Shown here: positions 56,048 through 63,880 of the stretch, one piece after another
Layout of the letters: each line of letters opens with the position of its first letter
Numbering within the stretch: the stretch's first letter is position 1
DNA from: Gandjariella thermophila
GTDB taxonomy: Bacteria; Actinomycetota; Actinomycetes; Mycobacteriales; Pseudonocardiaceae
Reading direction: 5' to 3'
DNA: 64,000 nt
Assembly (NCBI RefSeq): GCF_005405885.1
Contig: NZ_BJFL01000025.1
Coordinates: 25,767-89,766 of the forward strand
Notes under the pieces: generated by a model
What the model was told of the DNA's origin: nothing
Database searches by the model: none
Seen by the model: only the letters and a program-made list of their open reading frames with translations
Translations under genes and position numbers: made by a program

Positions 56048-57013
56048 GTGGACGATCTCTCCCGGCCCCGGACCTTGATCGCGATGGACATCCGGAAGTC
56101 CAGCGCGGGCGGTCATGCCCGGCACGGGCGACTGATCCGCGGCCTGCAACGGGCCAACGACCGCGTCTGCGCCCGGTTCCAGACCCCCGGGAACCCGTGG
56201 CCGCGCCGGCCCAGCGGCGACGGCGAACTGATCACGGTTCCCGGTGACGTGCCGAAGGCACGCATCCTCGCCGACGCCGTCCGCGAGTGGTGCATCGAGC
56301 TTCGCGCCTTCAACGAGGACAAGAGCGAGGATGGCGAGATCCGCCTGCGGGTGGCCGTCGAGCACGGCGACATCACCGTCGACCCGGACAGCGGGTTCCC
56401 GCTCGGCGGTGACGCCCTGGTCACGGTCAACCGGCTGTGCGAGTCCGCGCCGCTGCGGGCGGCGCTCGACCGCTTCCCGGCGGCGCCGCTGGCCCTGGTG
56501 GTCTCCGACCGGCTCTTCCACGACGTGGTGGTGTACCGGGAACGCGGTCTCGACCCGGGCGCCTTCGAGCCGGTTCGGGTGCGACACGACCACAAGGGCT
56601 TCAACGAGATCGCGTGGCTGCACGTACCCGGTGTCTCCGTGGCCGAACTCGCCGCCGCCGGACTGGACACCGGCCCGGCCACGGGCCCCGACACCGGCGA
56701 GGAGATCGGGGACCCGGGCACCGGGCAACCTGCGGCCGCCACCGACGCGTCGGGCGGCGCGCGGCAGCGATCCGGCCGCGCCTCCGCCGGCGGCGCACGG
56801 TACCAGCGCAACGAGGGCCCGAACCATGGGCAGGCGACGTACGGCGACCACTCGATCGCCGCCGGGACCGTCTACTTCGGACAAGCTCCGAGCAGCCACT
56901 ACCACGCGCCCATTCACGTGGGCGGGAACGCGTCCGCGACCTTCGGCCCTGCCTCGACCGTCCGCCGCGGCGACGGTCGGGACCACCGTCACGAAACAGG
57001 CTCGGGTGACTGA
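56048..57013 (+). CDS. Divergent class III nucleotide cyclase with a C-terminal signalling motif
   Basis: A 321-aa protein. The first roughly 190 residues resemble a class III adenylate/guanylate cyclase catalytic domain: metal-binding Asp14 in LIAMDIRKSSAGG, metal-binding Asp58 in PSGDGELIT, IRLRVAVEHGDI, and LGGDALVTVNRLCES (transition-state Asn/Arg region). The C-terminus, after a disordered linker, has GQATYGDHSIAAG..VYFG at residues 261-278, nearly identical to the start of the next protein. This looks like a shared amyloid-type signalling motif. GTG 56048 follows AAAGGAG. It would make a cyclic nucleotide for the neighbouring receptors. Which NTP it uses is unknown. Confidence 0.75.
   Translation: MDDLSRPRTLIAMDIRKSSAGGHARHGRLIRGLQRANDRVCARFQTPGNPWPRRPSGDGELITVPGDVPKARILADAVREWCIELRAFNEDKSEDGEIRLRVAVEHGDITVDPDSGFPLGGDALVTVNRLCESAPLRAALDRFPAAPLALVVSDRLFHDVVVYRERGLDPGAFEPVRVRHDHKGFNEIAWLHVPGVSVAELAAAGLDTGPATGPDTGEEIGDPGTGQPAAATDASGGARQRSGRASAGGARYQRNEGPNHGQATYGDHSIAAGTVYFGQAPSSHYHAPIHVGGNASATFGPASTVRRGDGRDHRHETGSGD
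56843..56881 (+). repeat. Shared motif, copy 1 (cyclase C-terminus)
   Basis: 39 bases encoding GDHSIAAGTVYFG. Copy 2 at 57378-57416, in the next gene, is identical at 38 of 39 positions. The wider protein motif, N-x-G-Q-A before GDHS, begins at 56822. Confidence 0.9.
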
Positions 57014-57014
57014 C

Positions 57015-59414
57015 ATGGACGACGACGAACTGGCGACGCCGGCCCCGGGCCACGGGCCCGGCCTGGGCGGGATACCCGGACAGCCGGCGGGCGACCCGGG
57101 ACCGGACGAGCCCGACCTCCCGGGCGGCGTGCCCACCGCCCATCCCGCCGGCGACCGGAGTGACGGCACCGCCGACGCGGGGACCACCACCGGCGCCGTT
57201 CCCCACGCCGACACCGCGGCCGACGAGGAGAACCCGGACGGCGAGGACGCGGACACCGAGTGGGTGGCCGGCCGCAGCGAGCGGTACCGCGCCCGCGACG
57301 AGGACGTGCGGGCACTGTTCGGCGGGCACGAACCCACCCGGCTCAACCGGGTGGGAAACCGGGGCCAGGCCGCGTTCGGCGACCACTCGATCGCCGCCGG
57401 GTCCGTCTACTTCGGACCAGGTCCGGTGGGCAACCACGGGCCGGCGACGCTGGCCCCGCACTCCGTCGCCGCGAACATCGCCTACGTCGGTGCCGGCGCG
57501 GACGCCGGGCCCGCGGCGAGCAGCGCGCCGCTGTCCGATTCGTACGTCGCCGAACTCCGCGAGACCTACGTCGAGGTCGTCGAGTTCGACCGGGTGCTGC
57601 GGACCCTCCGCGAGCACGGCGTGGTGTACCTGCACGGGACGGCGGACGGCGGACGATGGTCGACCGCGTGCGCTGCCCTGGCCCGCCTGGTGGGCGACGG
57701 GGGGCTGAACGAGGTCGACCTCGGCGACGGCGGGAGTCTGCGCACCCTCGTGTTCCAGCCCGACCTGTTGCACGGGGGGCGGGGACACGTGGTGCGGCTG
57801 AGCGGGACGCAGGAGGTGCGAGCCGGAACGCTGGGGGTGCTCGCAGCCCGCGCCGCCGAGCGGAAGGCGCTCGTCGCCGCCGTCGCGGAGCCGATCAGCC
57901 AGGGTGCGGCGGACCTGGATCCGTACGCCGTCCCGCACACCCCGCCCGATCCCGATGCGGTGCTGCGCCGGCATCTCGCCGCGCTGCTCGATCGGGCCGG
58001 TACCTGCGTGGGTGGCTGCGCCGGCTGCCCGGGCGCCTGCCGCGCGCGGTGGCTGGACGCGTGCATGCGCGACGACCGGGTCCGCGACGAGCTGTGTCTC
58101 TCACCCCGGCCGGCCCAGGTCGCCCTGCTGGCCCGGTTGCTGCGCGACGCGGCGGTCACGGGTCGGCGACCGGCGGATGCCCTGGCGGACGCGCCGCACC
58201 GGCTGCGCCAGCTCGCCAGCCGGATCCTGCGGGAAACGGACTCGGCCGAGGCCGAGGGCGGTGTCCCGGCGGCACGCGTGCAGGCCGCCCGCATCGCGTA
58301 CGCCCTGTTCGACCGGCGTGAGATGACCGAGGTGTACCACGCGGCGGCGCTGCTGCACCGCCGCCTCGCGCCGGCAAGCCCGGGCGCCGCACCGTTCGAG
58401 CCCGGGATGGGCGGGGTGACCATCGACGCCGGTTTCGCGGACCTGCTGCACAAGGACATGGGCGCACCGCTCGGGACGGCCACCGCGGGTGGGCGCACGG
58501 CACGGCTGGCGAACCCGGGGCTCGCCGCGGCGGTGCTCGACGTGGCGTGGAACGACTACGACACGCTCCGCGCGCCGCTGATCGGCTGGCTGGACGACCT
58601 GGCGGGGGATCCGCGGGTGCCGGTCCAGCGGCGGGCCGCCGTCCTCGCCGGCAAGCTCGCCACCTACGACTTCGGCTACCTCTACGCCCGGCTCGTCCGG
58701 GGGTGGGCCGGGTCGAGATCGGCGCGGAAGCGGCAGGCCGCCGCGTGGGCGTTCGACTTCGCCGCGGAGGACGGCACGGCCAGGCGCCTGGTGCGCGCCC
58801 GGCTGCGGGACTGGACCGCGCGCCGAGACCGGTTTCTCCGGGACACCGCCGCCCGCGCCTACGCGACGGCACTCGGGGCCGCGTTCGTCGCCGACGCGGT
58901 GGAGAGCCTGCGCCTGATCGCCCGCGACCCGGAGCAGATGCACCGCAACGCGGTCGCCCGGGCGTTCGCCGAGCTCTACCAGCCGGAGTCCGCCGAAGAC
59001 CTGGTCGCGATGCTCGCCGAATGGGCTCGCTCCGACGAGCAGTGCCTGCGGGTCCAGGCCGGCCGGTGCGCCGTGCTGCTCGCCCGGGAGACAGCGGGGG
59101 ACGACGACCTCTGGCCGGCCCTGCTCGGCCTGGCCAGGCGCGATCCGGCCAGCGCGGCACGGCTGGTCGCCGTCTGGCAGGTCGCGCTCACCGAGGGCCG
59201 CACCGCCACCCGGGCGTGGCAGGCGATCGGTCGCTGGCTCGCCGCCGGGGACCAGGACGAGGACCTCGCCAAGACCACCGAGGGCTTCGTCATCGACCTC
59301 GCCAGCCACCCCGCGGTGCGCCACCGGGCGCCGTTCTACCTGCGGCTCCACCTGGGGCGGCGACCCGGAAGCACCCTCGCACGGCGAATCCTGTCCGAAG
59401 TGGACGGAAAGTAA
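57015..59414 (+). CDS. NLR-like protein: N-terminal signalling motif, degenerate P-loop NTPase, helical repeats
   Basis: A 799-aa protein. Residues 1-100 are acidic and disordered. Residues 118-134 hold the shared motif (GQAAFGDHSIAAG, VYFG), with a degenerate second copy at 140-159. A P-loop-like loop follows at about 207 (HGTADGGRWSTA), with Arg in place of the Walker A Lys; the region to about 310 (LRTLVFQPDLLHGG, then DPYAVPHTPPDPDAVLRRHL) resembles STAND-type NTPases. A Cys cluster (C331-x3-C-x2-C-x3-C) may bind metal. From about 480 the protein is made of alpha-helical, HEAT-like repeats, the usual sensor part of NLR proteins. It starts one base after the cyclase stop. Confidence 0.7.
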   Translation: MDDDELATPAPGHGPGLGGIPGQPAGDPGPDEPDLPGGVPTAHPAGDRSDGTADAGTTTGAVPHADTAADEENPDGEDADTEWVAGRSERYRARDEDVRALFGGHEPTRLNRVGNRGQAAFGDHSIAAGSVYFGPGPVGNHGPATLAPHSVAANIAYVGAGADAGPAASSAPLSDSYVAELRETYVEVVEFDRVLRTLREHGVVYLHGTADGGRWSTACAALARLVGDGGLNEVDLGDGGSLRTLVFQPDLLHGGRGHVVRLSGTQEVRAGTLGVLAARAAERKALVAAVAEPISQGAADLDPYAVPHTPPDPDAVLRRHLAALLDRAGTCVGGCAGCPGACRARWLDACMRDDRVRDELCLSPRPAQVALLARLLRDAAVTGRRPADALADAPHRLRQLASRILRETDSAEAEGGVPAARVQAARIAYALFDRREMTEVYHAAALLHRRLAPASPGAAPFEPGMGGVTIDAGFADLLHKDMGAPLGTATAGGRTARLANPGLAAAVLDVAWNDYDTLRAPLIGWLDDLAGDPRVPVQRRAAVLAGKLATYDFGYLYARLVRGWAGSRSARKRQAAAWAFDFAAEDGTARRLVRARLRDWTARRDRFLRDTAARAYATALGAAFVADAVESLRLIARDPEQMHRNAVARAFAELYQPESAEDLVAMLAEWARSDEQCLRVQAGRCAVLLARETAGDDDLWPALLGLARRDPASAARLVAVWQVALTEGRTATRAWQAIGRWLAAGDQDEDLAKTTEGFVIDLASHPAVRHRAPFYLRLHLGRRPGSTLARRILSEVDGK
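57378..57416 (+). repeat. Shared motif, copy 2 (NLR-like protein N-terminus)
   Basis: 39 bases encoding GDHSIAAGSVYFG. Differs from copy 1 at one base (ACC versus TCC). Lies 535 bases after copy 1. Confidence 0.9.
57432..57491 (+). repeat. Shared motif, degenerate copy 3
   Basis: Encodes NHGPATLAPHSVAANIAYVG. It has the same NHG-x-AT, HS-x-AA and Y-x-G spacing as copies 1 and 2 but diverged sequence. It makes two tandem units in the NLR-like protein. Confidence 0.7.
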
Positions 59415-59439
59415 GGAAAGCGGGAAGGGGACCACAGGA

Positions 59440-60300
59440 ATGACGATGGCAACGACGTCCGGCGAGTATCCGGCACCCGGCAGCGAGCGGCCAGCGCCGC
59501 GCGGGCTGTTCGGCCGGCTCGCCGGCTGGCTGCGGGGGCGGCGGCAGCCGGTCGCGCTCACCCCGGCGACCCTGGTCGTCCAGGAACGCCGCGAGGGACC
59601 GGAGCCGCTCACCGTGCCGGCCGACGGCGGCGTGTTCAGCTTCACCGTGCACTACCACACGACCTGGACGGCCAAGGGCATGCACCCGGCACGGTTCGTG
59701 GAGCGGGTCAATGCCTACGCGGACAGCGCCGCGCACACGCTGCTCGACCAGGTGTGGCCGATCGGCCGGGGCTGCCTGCCCCATCACCCGGAGCAGGCGG
59801 AGGCCGAGATGAACAAGAAGCTGGCCGAGCCGTGGTGCTACGAGGAACACGGCGAGGTCATCTCCTGCCGGGCCCAGGTGCAGGTGACCGCCGACGAGCG
59901 GGTGGTCACCAGGCAACTGCCGCTGTGGGAGCGGTTGGTTGAGATGGACCTGCGGTACCGGGTGGAACGGCGCCGCCTCGAGGTCGTCGACGACCTGCTC
60001 GGACGGTGGCGGGACCTGCTGGAACGCTTCGGCGACGGGCCGGTGGTCGGGCAGGCCGCGCGGCTGGTCGACACCGAGGTCGCCACCGTGGTGCGGGGCC
60101 TGGCCACGGAGCGCAGGTCGCTGTCGCACGACCTCGCGGAGGTGCTGCGCAGCGCCCGGGACGCGCACCACACCATCGGCATGTTCGAGTTCGCCCAGTC
60201 CTATGACGCGGCGCTACGCGCCTTCGAGCGGCAGGCCGGTCTCACCCGGGGCACCGTCACGCCGGACTCCAGGCCCGACGCCACCTCCGCCGGCGGCTGA
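59440..60300 (+). CDS. Unrecognised 286-aa protein, possibly SPFH/band-7-like
   Basis: ATG 59440 follows CAGGA. After a disordered N-terminus, residues about 60-160 form alternating strands and helices (VFSFTVHYHTTWTAKGM, RFVERVNAYADSAAHTLLDQV, EVISCRAQVQVTADERVV), an arrangement reminiscent of SPFH/band-7 domains. Long charged helices follow (RYRVERRRLEVVDDLLGRW). The resemblance is weak and no motif is diagnostic. It lies 25 bases after the NLR-like gene, so it is probably part of the same system, perhaps as a membrane scaffold (inference). Confidence 0.45.
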   Translation: MTMATTSGEYPAPGSERPAPRGLFGRLAGWLRGRRQPVALTPATLVVQERREGPEPLTVPADGGVFSFTVHYHTTWTAKGMHPARFVERVNAYADSAAHTLLDQVWPIGRGCLPHHPEQAEAEMNKKLAEPWCYEEHGEVISCRAQVQVTADERVVTRQLPLWERLVEMDLRYRVERRRLEVVDDLLGRWRDLLERFGDGPVVGQAARLVDTEVATVVRGLATERRSLSHDLAEVLRSARDAHHTIGMFEFAQSYDAALRAFERQAGLTRGTVTPDSRPDATSAGG

Positions 60301-60346
60301 CATGACGACGGAGACGACGAAGACGATGACACGGCGAGGAACGACC

Positions 60347-61600
60347 ATGATCAGAACCGTGCTGGTGCTGCTCGCCGTCGCGGCCGGACTGTTGAGCCTG
60401 ACCGGCTGCGACGCGGTGTTCGCCAGCCCTCCGGCCCCGGACGCGTGCGCCCGCATGCACCGGTCCACCTCCGGTAGCGCGGCCGGCAAGGAGGTGTGGC
60501 TGATCGACCGGTCCGCCTCCACCCGGTCCGCCGACGGTGGTGCGCCGGACTACCCGAAGGGGCTGGCGGACACCGCCCTGAAGGCGGTCGACGCGCACCA
60601 TGTCGTGTCCGTCGGCAGCTTCGACGGATCGGCCAGCACCGTGGCGTTGCCGGACGCCAACCTGGTGACCGATTCCGGCAAGCAGAACAAGGAGAACCGG
60701 GACGCGGCGGACGCCCAGACCCGCGACTGCCTGACGGCGGTTCTGCGCCGGGCCGCCACGGCCGCACCGGTGACGCCCGGAACGGATGTGCTCGGCGCGA
60801 TCGCCATGGCCGCGCAGGAGCTTCGCGACACGCATGGCGACCGCACCATCGTCGTGGCCACCGACGGGCTGGTGACCACCGGATGCGCCGACCTTAGCCA
60901 CATCCGGGTCGGCAACCCCGCGCTGATCGACCAGATCGTGCGCACCTGCCGGGATCGCGGCGAACTACGCAGCGACCTGTCCGGGACGACGCTGCGGCTG
61001 GTCGGCATCGGCCATCCCGCGAAGGGGCAGCCGCAGCCGTCCACCACGCAGCTCGACTGGTTGCAGCAACTCTGGTCGCGGCTGTGCGCGGAGCTACACG
61101 CCGCGCGGTGCGAGGTGACGACCGCGCCGATGCCGGCGACCGAGCCCGCCGACCCATCCGGTCACCCGGCGGCCGGCGCGGCCACCGTCGCCGACCCGGC
61201 CGTCGCGTTCCCACCGCCGGACTCCGGGCTCACCGGCCCGGACGGGCAACTCGTGTTCCAACTGAACGCGGACGTGCTCTTCGACCCGAACGACGCCACG
61301 ATTTCTCCGGAGGGGGTGGCCACGCTGACCCGGATCGCCGGCGAGGTGAACGCGATGCCCGGCGCCAGCGCGGTGGTGAACGGCTACACGGAGGCGATGG
61401 GCACGCCGGAGCAGAACCTCGCGCTCGCCCGGCAACGCGCCGAGGCGGTCACCGCGGTGCTGTCCCAGCACGGCGTCCGCCGGGTGACCGCGCAGGGGCA
61501 CCCCGGCACCGCGCCGCTGTGCCCGCCGCCACGCGTCGATGACAGGGCGGCGCAGTGCAACCGGCGGGTGGACATCGTGGTGAGCAGGGCCGGGTCATGA
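60347..61600 (+). CDS. Lipoprotein with a vWA-like domain and C-terminal OmpA domain
   Basis: A 417-aa protein. ATG 60347 follows GCGAGGA. The signal peptide ends at LSLTGC (lipobox), so it is outside the membrane. A von Willebrand A-like domain follows, with a metal-binding DRSAS loop (EVWLIDRSASTRS), TPGTDVLGAI and IVVATDG. The last 110 residues are an OmpA-type peptidoglycan-binding domain (FQLNADVLFDPNDATIS, then QNLALARQRAEAV and QCNRRVDIVV). It probably tethers a metal-dependent binding domain to the cell wall. Its link to the NLR-like locus is by operon position. Confidence 0.8.
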   Translation: MIRTVLVLLAVAAGLLSLTGCDAVFASPPAPDACARMHRSTSGSAAGKEVWLIDRSASTRSADGGAPDYPKGLADTALKAVDAHHVVSVGSFDGSASTVALPDANLVTDSGKQNKENRDAADAQTRDCLTAVLRRAATAAPVTPGTDVLGAIAMAAQELRDTHGDRTIVVATDGLVTTGCADLSHIRVGNPALIDQIVRTCRDRGELRSDLSGTTLRLVGIGHPAKGQPQPSTTQLDWLQQLWSRLCAELHAARCEVTTAPMPATEPADPSGHPAAGAATVADPAVAFPPPDSGLTGPDGQLVFQLNADVLFDPNDATISPEGVATLTRIAGEVNAMPGASAVVNGYTEAMGTPEQNLALARQRAEAVTAVLSQHGVRRVTAQGHPGTAPLCPPPRVDDRAAQCNRRVDIVVSRAGS

Positions 61601-62955
61601 CCGCGGAGGACGCCGTGCGCCAGAGCAACGCGAACAACGGCCACCGGCACGCCATGCCCGCGCGCCGGGGGACCGGTTCGGAGCTGCGTCTGCTGTCGCC
61701 CCCGGCCCGCACGTGCCCGCCGTCGGCGCCCTGTGCCGACGGCATCGTCGGGGCGCCCGACCAGCAACGGCGGGAACGCGAGCCGTACCCGCCGGACACG
61801 TTGGACAACGCCGAGGCCGCGGAGCTGATCCGGGCGGCGGTGGCGGCGAGCGCCGAAGCCGCCCGGGCGCCAACCCTGGCGGAGAGGGCGGTCCGCGAGC
61901 TGTTCGCCTGCCACGGCCGCAGCGACGCCGCCGCCACCAAGCTGGAATCCTTCGCCGCGTCCGGCCGCCTGCCCCGGGCACGCGCGGCCATGGCGGAGGT
62001 GATCGCGCGGCACGCCGAGGACGGCCCGGAGGATCGGCGGCACCGTCCAAAGTGGGCCAGCGGATGGTTGGTGCTGGTGCCGGTACTCGCCGCCACGCTG
62101 TTCGACACGCTGTACTTCGCCAAGGTGTTCCAGCGGATCACCGACGCGGGCAGCGGGTGGGACTCCGTGCTGACCTACCTGCCGGGCTTCATGATCGCCG
62201 GGGCGCTCGCGGCGACGGCGCACTGGACCGGCCAGGCGTTGCTGCGCGGCCGGTCGCTGGCCGAGCGGCGGGACCGGCGGATCACCCTCTGGGCCAGGAT
62301 CGTCGCGGCGGTGCGGCGGCGGCCGCCGACCGTGCAGCAGCGGACGCCCAAGGACCTGCCGTGGCCACAGTGGACGCTCCCGGCACTGTTCGGCGGGCTG
62401 GTGTTGCTCACCGTGCTGGTGTGGTCGTTCTACCGGGCGCAGAGCAGTGACGCGGACACCGGGCCGCCGTTCGCGGTCGCCCTGTTGCTGCTGATGCTCA
62501 CCGTGTCGGCGATCGCCATCAAGGTGGTCCACCACAACCCGTTCGCCGACGCGGCCAGGGCGGCGGAGCGCGACGTCCAGCGCGCCGAGAAGCGCTTCCA
62601 GACGTTGGTCGAGAAGAGCAGCGATGCCGTCGGCGAGCACGCCGCGGCGGAGCAGAAGGCGTACGCGGCGCTCGCCGAGGCTGAGGGCCGGGTGCTCGGC
62701 CACCTGGAGTCCGCGTGGACCCGCATCCTGGAGAGGCGTGACCAGCACGGCCTGGCCGGTGACCTGGCCCCGCCGTTCGCGGCCGCAGACCGCGCGGACG
62801 CGGCGGCCGGGGTCGCGGTGATGTTCGACGGCATGGCGCAGCCTCCGGTGCGGCTGGAACCGTTGGCGGCGGTCCGAGCCACGGTCGAGGCGTACGGTGC
62901 CGACGCCGTCCGGCAGCGGGTGCACCGCGTCGTGGCGGCGTTGACCAGGGAGTGA
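61597..62955 (+). CDS. Four-helix membrane protein with a coiled-coil domain, unrecognised
   Basis: A 452-aa protein coupled to the OmpA-type gene by an ATGA overlap. It has a soluble N-terminal region, four membrane helices in two pairs (WLVLVPVLAATLFDTLYF with YLPGFMIAGALAATAHW, then ALFGGLVLLTVLVWSFY with VALLLLMLTVSAIAIKVV), and then a long coiled coil (AARAAERDVQRAEKRF and onward). No family recognised. It is the last gene of the plus-strand run and may anchor or transduce with the OmpA-type protein. Confidence 0.65.
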   Translation: MTAEDAVRQSNANNGHRHAMPARRGTGSELRLLSPPARTCPPSAPCADGIVGAPDQQRREREPYPPDTLDNAEAAELIRAAVAASAEAARAPTLAERAVRELFACHGRSDAAATKLESFAASGRLPRARAAMAEVIARHAEDGPEDRRHRPKWASGWLVLVPVLAATLFDTLYFAKVFQRITDAGSGWDSVLTYLPGFMIAGALAATAHWTGQALLRGRSLAERRDRRITLWARIVAAVRRRPPTVQQRTPKDLPWPQWTLPALFGGLVLLTVLVWSFYRAQSSDADTGPPFAVALLLLMLTVSAIAIKVVHHNPFADAARAAERDVQRAEKRFQTLVEKSSDAVGEHAAAEQKAYAALAEAEGRVLGHLESAWTRILERRDQHGLAGDLAPPFAAADRADAAAGVAVMFDGMAQPPVRLEPLAAVRATVEAYGADAVRQRVHRVVAALTRE

Positions 62956-62960
62956 ACTGC

Positions 62961-62999
62961 GGTGTGGGACCTCCGCTGTGTTGCCGGAGGTCCCACACC
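62961..62999. terminator. Strong hairpin between convergent genes
   Basis: Perfect 15-bp arms (62961-62975 and 62985-62999, beginning GGTGTGGGACC) around a 9-base loop, placed just after the last gene of the cyclic-nucleotide locus and just before the end of the convergent DUF397 gene. No T-run, but the stem is unusually stable. It probably ends transcription from both sides. Confidence 0.75.
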
Positions 63000-63005
63000 A
63001 CGCGG

Positions 63006-63173
63006 TCAGCGTCGCAGGCGTCCGGCCTTGGCGGCGGTGACGAGTTCGGTGACGTTGACGTGCAGGGTGGGTCCGGTGGGGTTCTTGGAGTCGCGGATGG
63101 CGTCGAGGGTGTTGGCCACCTCGACGCAGCCGTTGGCCTGGTCGCTGTGGCTGGATTTCCGCCAGTTCTGCAT
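63006..63173 (-). CDS. DUF397 protein, tandem copy A
   Basis: A 55-aa DUF397 protein (NWRKSSHSDQANGCVEVAN, then NPTGPTLHVNVTELVTA). DUF397 proteins are small partners of XRE/DUF5753 regulators in actinomycetes. It lies downstream of copy B and is nearly identical to it, so the pair arose by recent duplication (offset 209 bases). Confidence 0.88.
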   Translation of the reverse strand: MQNWRKSSHSDQANGCVEVANTLDAIRDSKNPTGPTLHVNVTELVTAAKAGRLRR

Positions 63174-63214
63174 GGGCTGTTCCGTTCTCGGAGGTCGCGG
63201 TCCGTCCTCGTCGC

Positions 63215-63382
63215 TCAGCGTTGCAGGCGGCCGGCCTTGACGGCGGTGACGAGTTCGGTGACGTTGACGTGCAGGGTGGGTCCGGTGGGGTTCTTGGAGT
63301 CGCGGATGGCGTCGAGGGTGTTGGCCACCTCGACGCAGCCGTTCGCCTGGGCGCTGTGGCTGGATTTCCGCCAGTTCTTCAT
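63215..63382 (-). CDS. DUF397 protein, tandem copy B
   Basis: A 55-aa DUF397 protein, differing from copy A at only a few positions (SAQAN for SDQAN, AVKAGRLQR for AAKAGRLRR). It overlaps the end of the DUF5753 gene by four bases, as usual for the regulator-DUF397 pair. Confidence 0.88.
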   Translation of the reverse strand: MKNWRKSSHSAQANGCVEVANTLDAIRDSKNPTGPTLHVNVTELVTAVKAGRLQR

Positions 63383-63880
63383 GTCGTTCGCTCCCGTTCC
63401 ATGACGCCGCGTATGTGCTCGACCGACGCGGCGGGGTCCCGCGCGACCGCGCGGAGACGTTCGATGGCCCTGCGGTATTCCCGGATGTCGTGCTCCGCGG
63501 ACACGAACGCGCCGGAACTGTGGTGCTCGAAATACACCACCGGCGAGGCGTCCGGGAACTCGTAGAGCACGAAGCTGCCGGCCCAGCCGGGATGCCAGCC
63601 GATGCCCTCCGGGACGGTCTGCACGGTCACGTTCGGCCGCTCCGCCGTCTCGATGAGGAACCGGAACTGCTCCCGCATGATCTCCGGCGAGCCGATGACC
63701 TCGCGGAAGATCGCCTCGCCGATCAGCGCCACGTACCGCACGGGGTTGTCGTGCCGGGTGAGCACGTCCCGCCGGCCGGCGTTGACCATGACCCGCAACT
63801 CGATGTCCGACGGCGGTATGCCGGCGGCGCGCTTGATCTCCCGCGCGTAGTCGGAGGTCTGCAGCAGCCCGGGGATGGGC
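63379..63880 (-). pseudogene. DUF5753 regulator, N-terminus removed by an insertion sequence
   Basis: Retains the DUF5753 domain from IPGLLQTSDYAREI to its end (VSAEHDIREYRRAIERL). The N-terminal helix-turn-helix part that normally precedes 'PGLLQT' is missing: the reading frame meets the end of an IS30-type element at about 63881. Translation could start only at TTG 63888, inside that element. It should be a nonfunctional repressor, or one whose expression is now driven by the element. Confidence 0.75.
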
